64,000 nt of DNA from VAXT01 sp963794605 (lineage in GTDB: Bacteria > Actinomycetota > Thermoleophilia > Gaiellales > Gaiellaceae): NCBI GenBank assembly GCA_963794605.1, contig CAWCEN010000002.1:1364001-1428000 (forward strand), read 5' to 3'. Each line of letters starts with the position of its first letter. The first letter of the stretch is position 1. Positions 39,654-50,527 of the stretch are shown piece after piece. The translations under genes and the position numbers were made by a program. The notes under the pieces were generated by a model, which saw only the letters and a program-made list of their open reading frames with translations, had not been told where the DNA came from and ran no database searches.

Positions 39654-40742
39654 CTAGAACGTCCACTCCCCGTTCTCCTGGACGACTTCGCCGTCGAGCT
39701 CGATCCGGCCGCCGTCGCGCAGGTCCTTGACCATGTCCCAGTGGGTGGCCGACTGGTTGTGCCCGCCGGCGACCGGGATGCCCGCTCCGATCGCGAGATG
39801 GATCGTCCCGTACATCTTCTCGTCGAAGAGCGTGTTCCGCATGTGGCGCTGGATGCCCGGGTTGCAGCCGATCCCGAACTCGCCAAGGACACGGGCGCCC
39901 TCGTCGATGTCGAGCGCCCTCATCAGCGCCTCCTCGTTCGACGTCGCCGATGCCTCCACGACGCGCCCGCCCTCGTAGCGCATGCGCACGCCGTCGACGA
40001 CCTCCGGCTCCTGGACGGCCGGGAACTCGGAGAAGCTGACCACGCCCTCTGTGGAATCCTCGACGGGGCAGTAGAAGACCTCGCCGCCGGGCATGTTCAT
40101 GTGCCCATCGTCGACCTCTCCCTCGCGGCCGGCGATGCTGAAGCGCAGGTCGGTGTCCCGGCCGACGATCCGCACCTCCTCTGCCGGGTCGAAGCGCTCC
40201 TTGATCCGCTTCATCTTCTCGCCCTCGGCGTCCCAGTCGAGGAGCACCGAGCCGAAGAGGAAGTCCTCGAACTCGCGGAGGCCCATCCCTGCCTCCTGGG
40301 CGAGCGCGGGCGTGGGGTAGCGGCACGTGACCCAGGGGATGCCGAGCGCGAGCCGGCGTGCGATCAGCGGACGCGCGCCCTTCATGATCGCCTGGTGCTG
40401 CTCCTGCGGTAGGCCAACGCCGTCGCGGGTGTTCTCGGGCGCGCCGACGCGGATCCAGGCGTCGCACTCGTCCTCGATCTTCACGCGGAGCGCGGAGCGC
40501 TCGGCGACGAGCTCCGCCGGCGCCGTCTCGGCCCAGACCGTCTCGAAGGGCCAGAAGTCCATCCCCGAGAAGCTGAGCTGGACGAGAGGAACCGCCTTAC
40601 GCCGCCCGAGCGCCCGGATGATCTCCTCGATCAGCGGCCGTGCGTGGGTGCTGCCGACGACGACGACCTCCCAGCCCGGCTGTGCGTCGACGCAGCGTTC
40701 GACGAGTAGGCGGGCGTACTGCTCGATGCGTGGATCAGCCAC
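39654..40742 (-). CDS. M29 family aminopeptidase
   Basis: 362 residues. ADPRIEQYARLLVERCVDAQ opens the family; metal-binding and catalytic regions include VFYCPVEDSTEGVVSFSEFP, FGIGCNPGIQRHMRNTLFDE, GTIHLAIGAG and GGHNQSATHWDMVKDL, with the glutamate, histidines and aspartate of AmpS/AmpT-type dimetal aminopeptidases. It is somewhat shorter than the usual 410 residues. Cytoplasmic. GTG 40742 has AAGGGGG upstream. Divergent from dnaK. Confidence 0.9.
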   Translation of the reverse strand: MADPRIEQYARLLVERCVDAQPGWEVVVVGSTHARPLIEEIIRALGRRKAVPLVQLSFSGMDFWPFETVWAETAPAELVAERSALRVKIEDECDAWIRVGAPENTRDGVGLPQEQHQAIMKGARPLIARRLALGIPWVTCRYPTPALAQEAGMGLREFEDFLFGSVLLDWDAEGEKMKRIKERFDPAEEVRIVGRDTDLRFSIAGREGEVDDGHMNMPGGEVFYCPVEDSTEGVVSFSEFPAVQEPEVVDGVRMRYEGGRVVEASATSNEEALMRALDIDEGARVLGEFGIGCNPGIQRHMRNTLFDEKMYGTIHLAIGAGIPVAGGHNQSATHWDMVKDLRDGGRIELDGEVVQENGEWTF

Positions 40743-40807
40743 GGTTCCCCCTTGCTATAGTCGGACTTAGATTTGTTTCAAACCAGGGACTAAAGGAGCA
40801 AAAGCAC

Positions 40808-42727
40808 ATGGCGAAGACCATTGGAATCGACCTCGGCACGACCAACAGCTGCATGGCCGTGCTCGAGGGCGGTGAGCCTACCGTCATTCCGAACGCGGAG
40901 GGCGGCCGCACGACCCCGTCCGTCGTCGCGTTCACGAAGGACGGCCAGCGGCTCGTCGGCCCGCCGGCCAAGCGCCAGCAGGTCACGAACCCGCAGAACA
41001 CGATCTTCTCGATCAAGCGCTTCATGGGCCGCAAGTTCGGCGAGGTCTCCGAGGAGATGAAGATCGTCCCGTACGAGGTCGTGCAGGGCGAGAACGGCGA
41101 CGTGCGCGTCAAGGCCGAGGGCAAGGAGTACGCACCGCCGGAGATCTCGGCGATGATCCTCCAGAAGCTGAAGACGGACGCCGAGGCGTACCTCGGCGAG
41201 ACGGTCACCGACGCGGTGGTCACCGTCCCGGCCTACTTCAACAACGCGCAGCGCGAGGCGACGAAGGACGCCGGCAAGATCGCCGGCCTCAACGTCGTCC
41301 GCATCATCAACGAGCCGACCGCCGCGGCACTGGCGTACGGCCTCGACAAGGAAGCCACCGACCAGACGATCCTCGTGTTCGACCTCGGCGGCGGGACGTT
41401 CGACGTCTCGATCCTCGAGCTCGGCGACGGCGTCTTCGAGGTGAAGGCGACGAACGGCGACAACCACCTCGGCGGCGACAACTTCGACAAGGCGATCGTC
41501 GACTGGATGGTCGCCGAGTTCAAGAAGGACCAGGGCATCGACCTGGCCGTCGACAAGATGGCGCTCCAGCGCCTCTATGAGGCCGCGGAGAAGGCGAAGA
41601 TCGAGCTGTCGTCGACGATGACGACGCAGATCAACCTGCCGTTCATCACCGCGACGCAGGAGGGGCCGAAGCATCTCGACCTCCAGCTGACCCGCGCGAA
41701 GCTGAACGAGCTGACGGCCGACCTCCTCAAGCGGACGGTCGAGCCCACGAAGCAGGCGCTCGCGGACGCCGGGCTCGAGCCGAGCGCGATCGACCACGTC
41801 GTTCTCGTCGGCGGCATGACGCGCATGCCGGCCGTCGTCGACGAGGTCAAGGAGCTGATCGGCAAGGAGCCGCACAAGGGGGTCAACCCGGACGAGGTCG
41901 TCGCCGTAGGCGCGGCCATCCAGGGCGGCGTCCTCAAGGGCGAGGTCAAGGACGTGCTCCTGCTCGACGTGACTCCGCTCTCGCTCGGTATCGAGACGAA
42001 GGGCGGCGTCTTCACGAAGCTGATCGATCGCAACACGACGATCCCGACGAAGAAGTCGGAGGTCTTCTCGACGGCCGAGGACAACCAGCCGTCGGTCGAG
42101 ATCCACGTCGCCCAGGGCGAGTCGGAGATGGTCGCCTTCAACAAGACGCTCGGCAAGTTCCAGCTCGTCGGCATCCCGCCGGCGCCGCGGGGCATGCCCC
42201 AGGTCGAGGTCGGCTTCGACATCGACGCGAACGGGATCATCCACGTGTCCGCGAAGGACCTCGGCACCGGCAACGAGCAGCAGATCAAGATCGAGGGCGG
42301 CTCGGGCCTGAACGAGGACGAGGTGCAGCGGATGATGAAGGACGCCGAGTCGCACGCGGACGAGGCGCACAAGCTGCGCGAGCTCGCTGACGCACGGAAC
42401 ATGGCCGAGCAGCTCGCCTACCAGACCGAGCGCACGCTCTCCGAGCAGCGCGACAAGCTCGACGAGGCCGACGCCTCGACGATCGAGGGTCGCATCATGG
42501 AGCTGAAGGGCGTGCTCGAGAGCTCTGACGTGAACGAGATCCGCGAGAAGACCCAGGCGCTCCAGGAGGCCTCGCAGAAGCTTGCCGAGGCCGTGTACGC
42601 CCAGGCGACCGCGCAGCAGGCGCAGTCCGCCTCGGGCGCTGACGGCGCCGAGTCATCCGATGACGAGGTCGTCGAGGAAGGCGACTACGAGGTCATCGAC
42701 GAGGAGGAGGAGGCGAAGAAGGCGTGA
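40808..42727 (+). CDS. dnaK: Chaperone protein DnaK (Hsp70)
   Basis: 639 residues from ATG 40808, preceded by AAAGGAG. All Hsp70 signatures are present: IGIDLGTTNSCMAV, VFDLGGGTFDVSILELGDGV, VVLVGGMTRMPAVV, the linker DVLLLDVTPLSLGIET and the acidic C-terminal tail. It folds or protects proteins with DnaJ and GrpE, both downstream. TATAGT (40756) or TTAGAT (40767) could be the -10 box. I see no CTTGAGT-type HAIR operator for HspR in the 65 bases upstream, unlike in Streptomyces. Confidence 0.98.
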   Translation: MAKTIGIDLGTTNSCMAVLEGGEPTVIPNAEGGRTTPSVVAFTKDGQRLVGPPAKRQQVTNPQNTIFSIKRFMGRKFGEVSEEMKIVPYEVVQGENGDVRVKAEGKEYAPPEISAMILQKLKTDAEAYLGETVTDAVVTVPAYFNNAQREATKDAGKIAGLNVVRIINEPTAAALAYGLDKEATDQTILVFDLGGGTFDVSILELGDGVFEVKATNGDNHLGGDNFDKAIVDWMVAEFKKDQGIDLAVDKMALQRLYEAAEKAKIELSSTMTTQINLPFITATQEGPKHLDLQLTRAKLNELTADLLKRTVEPTKQALADAGLEPSAIDHVVLVGGMTRMPAVVDEVKELIGKEPHKGVNPDEVVAVGAAIQGGVLKGEVKDVLLLDVTPLSLGIETKGGVFTKLIDRNTTIPTKKSEVFSTAEDNQPSVEIHVAQGESEMVAFNKTLGKFQLVGIPPAPRGMPQVEVGFDIDANGIIHVSAKDLGTGNEQQIKIEGGSGLNEDEVQRMMKDAESHADEAHKLRELADARNMAEQLAYQTERTLSEQRDKLDEADASTIEGRIMELKGVLESSDVNEIREKTQALQEASQKLAEAVYAQATAQQAQSASGADGAESSDDEVVEEGDYEVIDEEEEAKKA

Positions 42728-42824
42728 GCTTGCTCACGCCGCCGCAGCCTCCTGTCCGAAACGCGGCCGTATGGCCGCCTTTCGGACCAGTGGAGGGGGT
42801 CTGGGGGAACCGGGAGGTTCCCCC
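42721..42824 (+). other. Three tandem hairpins between dnaK and grpE
   Basis: Hairpin 1 (42721-42740): GGCGTGAGC-TT-GCTCACGCC, including the dnaK stop codon. Hairpin 2 (42754-42787): GTCCGAAA outer and GCGGCC inner stems around GTAT with one mismatch. Hairpin 3 (42803-42824): GGGGGAACC-GGGA-GGTTCCCCC, perfect. None is followed by a T-tract. They may set the dnaK/grpE ratio by RNA processing, 3' end protection or partial termination. Confidence 0.65.
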
Positions 42825-42842
42825 GGCGACCGAGGTGCTGGC

Positions 42843-43382
42843 ATGACCGAAGAGAAGAAAGACATCGAGATCGAGAGCCAGCAGGTCGACGAGACCTCCG
42901 TCAACACCGACGAGCTCGAGGCGCTCCGCAACGAGAACGAGGAGCTGATCGACACGCTCCAGCGTCTCCAGGCCGACTTCGACAACTACCGCAAGCGGGC
43001 CGCGCGCGACCAGGAGAGCCTGGTTGCGCGGGCCGGCGAGCGGATCGTCAAGGAGCTCCTGCCGATCCTCGACGATCTCGAGCGCGCGCTCGAGGCCGCC
43101 GAGCAGCACGAGGAGGCGAAGCTCGAGGACGGCGTCCAGCTCGTCCACCGCCAGCTCGAGCAGCTGCTCGAGAAGGAGGGGCTCGCGCTCGTCGAGACCG
43201 ACGGCACGTTCGACCCGCACGTCCACGAAGCGCTGCTGACCCAGCCCTCCGACGCCGCCGAGGGCTCCGTGATCGAGGTGCTCCAGAAGGGCTACCGGCT
43301 CGGCGACCGCGTGCTGCGCCCGGCGAGGGTGGTGGTCGCGGGGCCGAAGGAGGAGGACGGCCCGAGTGGCGACGCCGCCTAG
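42843..43382 (+). CDS. grpE: Nucleotide exchange factor GrpE
   Basis: 179 residues from ATG 42843. Long N-terminal helix (LEALRNENEELIDTLQRLQA), then DFDNYRKRAARDQESLV, ELLPILDDLERALEA, and the C-terminal beta wing with DPHVHEALLTQPSDAAEGSV and VLQKGYRLGDRVLRPARVVV. It opens DnaK's nucleotide site. Placed between dnaK and dnaJ in the standard actinobacterial order. Confidence 0.95.
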   Translation: MTEEKKDIEIESQQVDETSVNTDELEALRNENEELIDTLQRLQADFDNYRKRAARDQESLVARAGERIVKELLPILDDLERALEAAEQHEEAKLEDGVQLVHRQLEQLLEKEGLALVETDGTFDPHVHEALLTQPSDAAEGSVIEVLQKGYRLGDRVLRPARVVVAGPKEEDGPSGDAA

Positions 43383-43452
43383 GCATCGCTTGCGATGCCG
43401 CCCTCAGGACGCGCGGGCTTTGCTCGTGCGTCCGTCTGAAATGACCGATCGA
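43383..43452. repeat. 70-base three-hairpin element, copy B
   Basis: Gapless partner of 18071-18140 (57 of 70 identical). Hairpin 1 is GCATCG-CTTG-CGATGC; compared with copy A two base pairs have changed on both sides. Hairpin 2 (43407-43433) is complete over 12 bp with two G-U pairs. Hairpin 3 has GTC/GAC around TGAAAT. It fills the grpE-dnaJ gap, ending 13 bases before the dnaJ ATG. No promoter or ribosome site is obvious inside. Confidence 0.7.
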
Positions 43453-43465
43453 CCCAATTGGATCA

Positions 43466-44545
43466 ATGGCTACCCGCTCTAAGGACCTGTACGACGCGCT
43501 CGGCGTCTCGCGGGGTGCGTCGCAGGACGAGATCAAGAAGGCCTACCGCAAGCTCGTCCGCCAATACCACCCGGACAAGAACCCGGGCGACAAGGAGGCG
43601 GAGGAGCGCTTCAAGGAGGTCCAGGGCGCGTACGACGTCCTATCCGATCCCGAGAAGCGCAAGCAGTACGACGCCTTCGGAGCGGCCGACGGGCGTCCGG
43701 GCGGATTTCCCGGAGGGGGCGGCGGCGGCGCAGGCGGGTTCAATTTCGACTTCGGCGACATCTCCGACCTGTTCGGAGGCTTCGGCGAGAGGTTCGGAGG
43801 TGGCCGCGCGCGTCAGCCGTCCGGCCGTGGCGCCGACGTTCAGGCGCGGGTCAACCTTTCGTTCGAGGACTCGCTCCGGGGTGTCGAGACGCAGATCCCC
43901 GTCGAGCTCGACACGACCTGTCGAGAGTGCGGAGGCTCCGGAGCGCAGCCGGGCACCGCGCCGATCGTCTGCCCCGAGTGCCGTGGCCGGGGCGTGGTCA
44001 CCGAGAGCCAGGGCCTGTTCGGCCTGTCCCACACGTGCCCACGCTGCCACGGAAGCGGCACCGTGATCGAGAAGCCGTGCCCGCGCTGCCATGGCACCGG
44101 CCGCGAGCGGCGCACGAAGCGGTACAAGGTGAAGATTCCCGCCGGGGTCAAGAACGGCACGCAGATCCGGCTCAAGGGCAAGGGCGAGCCCGGCTACGGC
44201 GGCGGCCCAGCGGGCGACTTGATCGTCGTAACTCGTGTGGCGGATTCGCCGCTGTACAAGCGCCGCGGCTCCGACCTCGAGGTCGAGGTCCCGGTGACGT
44301 TCGCCGACGCGGCGCTCGGGGCGAAGGTCGAGGTGCCGACGCCCGAAGGCCCGGTCTCGCTAAAGGTTCCCGCCGGCTCGGAGGGCGGCAAGCTGCTGCG
44401 GATCAAGGGCCGTGGGGCGCCGAAGCTCAATGGCAGCGGGAAGGGCGATGTCCTCGCACGCCTGAAGATCGCCGTTCCGAAAAAGCCGAACAAGAAGGAG
44501 CGCGAGCTCCTCGCGGAGCTCCAGAAAGTGCAGAAGGCTCGATGA
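43466..44545 (+). CDS. dnaJ: Chaperone protein DnaJ (type I)
   Basis: 359 residues. J domain with the HPD motif (YRKLVRQYHPDKNPGDKEAE), a glycine/phenylalanine-rich region (GGGGGGAGGFNFDFGDISDL), and four zinc-finger repeats CRECGGSG, CPECRGRG, CPRCHGSG and CPRCHGTG, then the substrate-binding beta domains. It delivers clients to DnaK and stimulates its ATPase. Confidence 0.97.
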   Translation: MATRSKDLYDALGVSRGASQDEIKKAYRKLVRQYHPDKNPGDKEAEERFKEVQGAYDVLSDPEKRKQYDAFGAADGRPGGFPGGGGGGAGGFNFDFGDISDLFGGFGERFGGGRARQPSGRGADVQARVNLSFEDSLRGVETQIPVELDTTCRECGGSGAQPGTAPIVCPECRGRGVVTESQGLFGLSHTCPRCHGSGTVIEKPCPRCHGTGRERRTKRYKVKIPAGVKNGTQIRLKGKGEPGYGGGPAGDLIVVTRVADSPLYKRRGSDLEVEVPVTFADAALGAKVEVPTPEGPVSLKVPAGSEGGKLLRIKGRGAPKLNGSGKGDVLARLKIAVPKKPNKKERELLAELQKVQKAR

Positions 44546-44611
44546 AGGTAATCGTCGTGCGTGCGATCGCAGCTGAGGGGTCCGTCTCATGCGACGCAGA
44601 AGGAAGGTGAC

Positions 44612-44979
44612 ATGAGCGACAGGACGCCGCGGTACATGATCAGCGTCGCCGCCGATCTCGTGGGGATGCACCCGCAGACGCTGCGCATCTACGAGACGAA
44701 GGGCCTCGTCACTCCGCAGCGAACCGCCGGCAACACGCGTCTCTACTCGGACGCCGACCTCGAGCGGCTGCGCCTCATCCAGCAGCTGACGACCGAGCTC
44801 GGGCTCAACCTCGCCGGCGTCGAGCACGTGATCCGGCTCGAGGAGCAGATCCGCCGTATGCAGCGGACGATGGAGCGCCTGGAGCGCGAGATGCGCGAGG
44901 CGATCGCCCACGTGCACAGGCAGTACCGCCGCGACCTCGTTCCCTACGATCCCACGGGCTCCGAGCTCGTGCCGAGGAC

Positions 44980-44998
<19 letters not shown>
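44612..44998 (+). CDS. hspR: MerR-family heat-shock repressor HspR
   Basis: 128 residues from ATG 44612 with AAGGAAGG upstream. YMISVAADLVGMHPQTLRIY and TAGNTRLYSDADLERLRLIQ are the HspR winged-helix signature, followed by a coiled-coil dimer helix. In Streptomyces and mycobacteria HspR uses DnaK as co-repressor and binds HAIR sites. It lies between dnaJ and clpB as in those operons. Its target sites were not found here by eye. Confidence 0.93.
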
Positions 44999-47451
<2,453 letters not shown>

Positions 47452-47497
47452 TTCGGACTCGCTGGAAGCGCTTCTAGCACAAAGACATTCGCGGAGT

Positions 47498-47503
47498 TAC
47501 GGT
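47498..47503 (+). promoter_or_regulatory. -10 box of the secreted protein gene at 47510
   Basis: TACGGT, then six bases (CTGACC), then GTG 47510. This supports the GTG as the true start rather than the ATG at 47602. Confidence 0.45.
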
Positions 47504-47509
47504 CTGACC

Positions 47510-47847
47510 GTGAAGCTCGCGGTTCTCATGGCCTCCGCGGCACTCGTCGTTTCCGTCTCGGGATCGGCCTCCGGGAGCGACACGCTGACGCTCCGCGCGA
47601 GATGGAGAAGGGCATCGTCGAGGTGGGTGGGAAACTGAGCTTCTCCGCGACGGATCGCGGTACCCCATCGAAACAAATGCGCTGCCGCTGTGCGATCGAT
47701 GGGGAACGGCTCCATGCGTGGGGCAAGAGCGTCCGCCTGCGCTTTCCCGGCCGCAGGCATGTCGTGCGCGTGCGCGCCTACGACCCGGCGGGCAACGAGA
47801 GCGATCTGAAGCGCGTCCGCTTCACCGGTCGGCGTCACTCCGGCTGA
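47510..47847 (+). CDS. Small secreted protein, broken by a one-base frameshift
   Basis: GTG 47510 starts a good signal peptide (VKLAVLMASAALVVSVSGSA) that runs into stop codons. The mature-looking domain (GIVEVGGKLSFSATDRGTPS, then ending RVRAYDPAGNESDLKRVRF) is one base out of phase from 47602. A lost base in CGCGCG near 47594-47600 would restore one reading frame of about 113 residues. The domain resembles an extracellular immunoglobulin-like/fibronectin fold. Whether the break is real is not known. Confidence 0.55.
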
Positions 47848-47867
47848 CGTTCGCAACAATTCGGAGC

Positions 47868-48167
47868 ATGAGCACGATCGTCGCCCCGGCCGAGGTCGAG
47901 GTCCGCGAGCCGGTCGTCGATGAGGACTGGCAGGAGGAGCGGCCCTGGGTCGTGATCGTCTGGAACGACCCGATCAACCTCATGTCGTACGTCACGCTCG
48001 TCTTTCAGAAGCTCTTCGGGTTCAGCCTCCAGAAGGCGACGCGACTCATGCTCCAGGTGCACAACGAGGGCAAGGCGGTCGTCTCCAGCGGAAATCGCGA
48101 GAAGTCCGAGCTCGACGTGGCGCGGCTGCACGCGCACGGGCTCTGGGCGACGATGCAGCAGGACTGA
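47868..48167 (+). CDS. clpS: ATP-dependent Clp protease adaptor ClpS
   Basis: 99 residues. WVVIVWNDPINLMSYVTLVF and RLMLQVHNEGKAVVSSGNRE carry the N-degron-binding residues (N/D pair in NDPIN and the histidine of HNEGKA). It hands proteins with destabilising N termini to ClpCP/ClpAP. DUF2017 follows immediately, as it does in other actinobacteria. Confidence 0.95.
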   Translation: MSTIVAPAEVEVREPVVDEDWQEERPWVVIVWNDPINLMSYVTLVFQKLFGFSLQKATRLMLQVHNEGKAVVSSGNREKSELDVARLHAHGLWATMQQD

Positions 48168-48632
48168 GTGTTCTCGCGACCGCAGTTCCAGCGTCGGGGA
48201 GACCAGGTGCGCCTGCGGCTCGACGTCCACGAGCAGCTGCTCCTGAGCGACCTCCTCGACGAGCTCGAACGCCTGCTCGACGACCCGGACGACCCCGAGC
48301 TGCGCCGCCTGTTCCCGCCCGCGTACGCGGATCGCGTCGAGGACGAGCAGTACCGCTCACTCGTCCGCGACCAGCTCGTCTCCGGCCGCTCCAAGGCTCT
48401 GGCGACGGTTCGCGAGACGCTCGCCGACGAGACCCTCGACCTCGAGCAGGCGGACCAGTGGTTGCGTGCTCTGAACGACATGCGCCTCGTGCTCGGGACA
48501 CGCTGGGACGTGACCGAGCAGCTCGACTACGGGGAGCTCGATCCGAACGAACCGCGCGGCCACCAGCTTGCGGTCTACGGCTATCTCTCCTGGCTCCAGG
48601 AGCAGCTTGTCGAGGCCTTGCAGCCCTCCTAG
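48168..48632 (+). CDS. DUF2017 protein, ClpS neighbour
   Basis: 154 residues from GTG 48168, contiguous with clpS (TGAGTG). FPPAYADRVEDEQYRSLVRD and LNDMRLVLGTRWDVTEQLDY are typical of this actinobacterial family. Helical and acidic. Genomic pairing suggests a role in Clp-dependent proteolysis; no direct function is established. Confidence 0.85.
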   Translation: MFSRPQFQRRGDQVRLRLDVHEQLLLSDLLDELERLLDDPDDPELRRLFPPAYADRVEDEQYRSLVRDQLVSGRSKALATVRETLADETLDLEQADQWLRALNDMRLVLGTRWDVTEQLDYGELDPNEPRGHQLAVYGYLSWLQEQLVEALQPS

Positions 48633-48646
48633 ATACGGTCCCGCGC

Positions 48647-49408
48647 GTGTCTCAGCCACCAATGGAGGTTTCGCCGGCCGAGCGCACCGTCGGCCAGCTG
48701 ATCGCCGACGCGATCAGGCTCTACGGGCACCGGTTCTGGCGCGGGCTCGGACTCGGGATCCCGGCGGCTGCCTTCACGATCGGGGCCTCGTTCCTCGACG
48801 GTGGCGCGAGGATCGGCTACGGCGTCGTTCTCGGGCCGTTCGCGCTCGCGCTCAGCTACGTCTGGGCAGTGGAGCTCGCGACCGAGGCGACGGATGCAAG
48901 AGGCCGAGCGCTCCTCGTCGGCGCGGTCGCCTTCCTGCCGCTCGCCGCCTCGCGGGTGCTCGTCTTCACTGGCGTCTACTTCGTCGCGCTCGCCTGGTTC
49001 GCGCTCCTCGGCCTCGCCGTGCCGAGCGTCCTCGTCGAGGGTCGGGGCATCCGGGACGCCCTCCAGCACGGGCTCCGGCTCGCGCGGGCCGACTTCGTCC
49101 ACGCGTTCGGCACCGTCGCCGCGCTCGCGATCGTCGTCATCATCTCGATCTTCTCGCTCTCGCTGCTCCTCGCGGGCTTCGGCTCGCAGAGCATCACCGT
49201 CTCCGCTGTCCTGGCCGTCATCGTCATGTCCCCGCTCTTCTTCATCGGCTGCGCACTTCTCTATCTCGACCAGACGGCGCGGTTAGAGTCGGGCTCACCA
49301 CGACGAAGGAGGCGCGATGCCCGTCTACATCATGCTGTCGAGCCTGACCGCGCAGGGCGTGCAGACGCTGAAGTCGAACCCGGACCGGCTGCGCGAGGTG
49401 AACCGTGA
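48647..49408 (+). CDS. Polytopic membrane protein, doubtful C terminus
   Basis: Up to 253 residues from GTG 48647 (ATG 48662 also possible); about six membrane helices (FALLGLAVPSVLVEGRGIRD, HAFGTVAALAIVVIISIFSL and others), resembling glycerophosphodiester-phosphodiesterase-like DUF7544/DUF4013 membrane proteins. The last 35 residues (GSPRRRRRDARLHH and after) overlap the GYD gene by 92 bases and look like its shadow. A one-base slip near 49285 would end the protein at the TAG in GGTTAG, so the tail may be an artefact. Confidence 0.6.
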   Translation: MSQPPMEVSPAERTVGQLIADAIRLYGHRFWRGLGLGIPAAAFTIGASFLDGGARIGYGVVLGPFALALSYVWAVELATEATDARGRALLVGAVAFLPLAASRVLVFTGVYFVALAWFALLGLAVPSVLVEGRGIRDALQHGLRLARADFVHAFGTVAALAIVVIISIFSLSLLLAGFGSQSITVSAVLAVIVMSPLFFIGCALLYLDQTARLESGSPRRRRRDARLHHAVEPDRAGRADAEVEPGPAARGEP

Positions 49409-49601
49409 CGTCGAGGAGCTCGGCGCCAAGGTGTTGCACCAGTGGGCCACGCTGGGCCCGTTCGACTTCGTGAACGTCGTCGAGGCGCCGGACGCCGCGA
49501 CGATCGCCCGCGTGTCGATCGCCCTCGGCGCACGCGGGAGCGCGAAGCTCCAGACGCTCACGGCGCTCGACATCGAGGACTTCCTGGGAGCGGTGAGCTA
49601 G
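49317..49601 (+). CDS. GYD domain protein
   Basis: 94 residues from ATG 49317, preceded by GAAGGAGGCGCG. MPVYIMLSSLTAQGVQTLKS and QWATLGPFDFVNVVEAPDAA are the GYD signature (beta-alpha ferredoxin-like fold). Conserved in bacteria, function unknown. Its end touches the convergent P1-peptidase gene. Confidence 0.85.
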   Translation: MPVYIMLSSLTAQGVQTLKSNPDRLREVNRDVEELGAKVLHQWATLGPFDFVNVVEAPDAATIARVSIALGARGSAKLQTLTALDIEDFLGAVS

Positions 49602-50527
49602 GCCGTCACGCTCGCGAGGACGGCGTCCCATGCGAGCTCGGAGGCGACGACTCCGAGGCTCGTCGCTGTCAGCTCCTCGTTCTCGACCTCGTTCGTCGTC
49701 ACGGCACAGAGGACGTCGCCGTCCACGAGCGCATGAAAGGGCTGGATCGCCCGGGCAAGCGATGCGTGGACCTGAACCGCCACTTGGCGGAGCGACCGGT
49801 GGTCGAGCTGCTGGTTCGTGATCACCGCCGTCAGCGTCGTGTTTCCAGGGGCGGCCTTGGGCAGGCGCGCTTCGAGCGCCTCGACGAGCGGCGTGCGTTC
49901 GCCTCGCTCGGGATCGCGGTGGCCTCGCACCACCCTTCCGTCGCGGTCGACGACGGCGCCGAAGGCGTTCACGACCGTGAAGACGGCAATCCTCGTCTTG
50001 CCGATCAGGCGGAACGCGCCACCCTGCCCCGAGGGCTCGCTCTCCTCGAACGAGAACGTCTTGCCGACCGTCGCCGAGCGTCCCGCGCCCCGAGCGCCGA
50101 GGGGGAACGCTCCCTCGCGTGCGGCCCGCACTGCTGCGCGGCCCAGCTCCGCGTCCGGATAGACCGCGTTCTCGCGGCGACCGAAGTCGTAGATGATCGC
50201 GCCGACGACGAGCTCGATGTCCTGCCAGCCCACTGTGTGTCCCCGCATCGCCATCAGCTCGGCAGCCACTCCGCAGGCGGCCTCGAGACCGTAGAGAGAG
50301 CCGCCGGCAAAGCAGATCGCGTGCGTCCACTCGTACGTGTTTCCGATCGTTCCGGGCGAGCCGCCGCGAACGTCGACCGCGCAGGCCGCGCCGCCGGCCG
50401 GAAGGCGGAAGACCGTGCAGCCGGTCGGACCTTCGTCGTATTCGGCCACGCCGATCCGCAGGCCGGGAAACTCGAATCGGAGCTCCGGGCCTTCGAACTC
50501 GGTTCGCGGCGCCGGCGTGGGGCTCAC
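49598..50527 (-). CDS. P1 family peptidase (DmpA/NylC-like, self-cleaving)
   Basis: 309 residues. VGVAEYDEGPTGCTVFRLPA-like opening, GSPGTIGNTYEWTHAICFAG, and the internal cleavage site PGNTTLTAVITNQ (N229-T230), where the threonine becomes the new N-terminal nucleophile as in NylC. Members cleave D-amino acid peptides, beta-amino acid peptides or nylon oligomers. The GTG overlaps the stop of psuG (GTGA), so it follows psuK and psuG in one transcript. Confidence 0.87.
   Translation of the reverse strand: MSPTPAPRTEFEGPELRFEFPGLRIGVAEYDEGPTGCTVFRLPAGGAACAVDVRGGSPGTIGNTYEWTHAICFAGGSLYGLEAACGVAAELMAMRGHTVGWQDIELVVGAIIYDFGRRENAVYPDAELGRAAVRAAREGAFPLGARGAGRSATVGKTFSFEESEPSGQGGAFRLIGKTRIAVFTVVNAFGAVVDRDGRVVRGHRDPERGERTPLVEALEARLPKAAPGNTTLTAVITNQQLDHRSLRQVAVQVHASLARAIQPFHALVDGDVLCAVTTNEVENEELTATSLGVVASELAWDAVLASVTA

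Noticed and set aside
40743..40807. HAIR operator for HspR upstream of dnaK
   Set aside because: No CTTGAGT-N7-ACTCAAG-like dyad is present; only a weak TTTG-TTT-CAAA repeat.
40790..42370. 526-residue open frame antisense to dnaK
   Set aside because: Low-complexity L/R/V/D composition produced by the codon bias of dnaK on the other strand.
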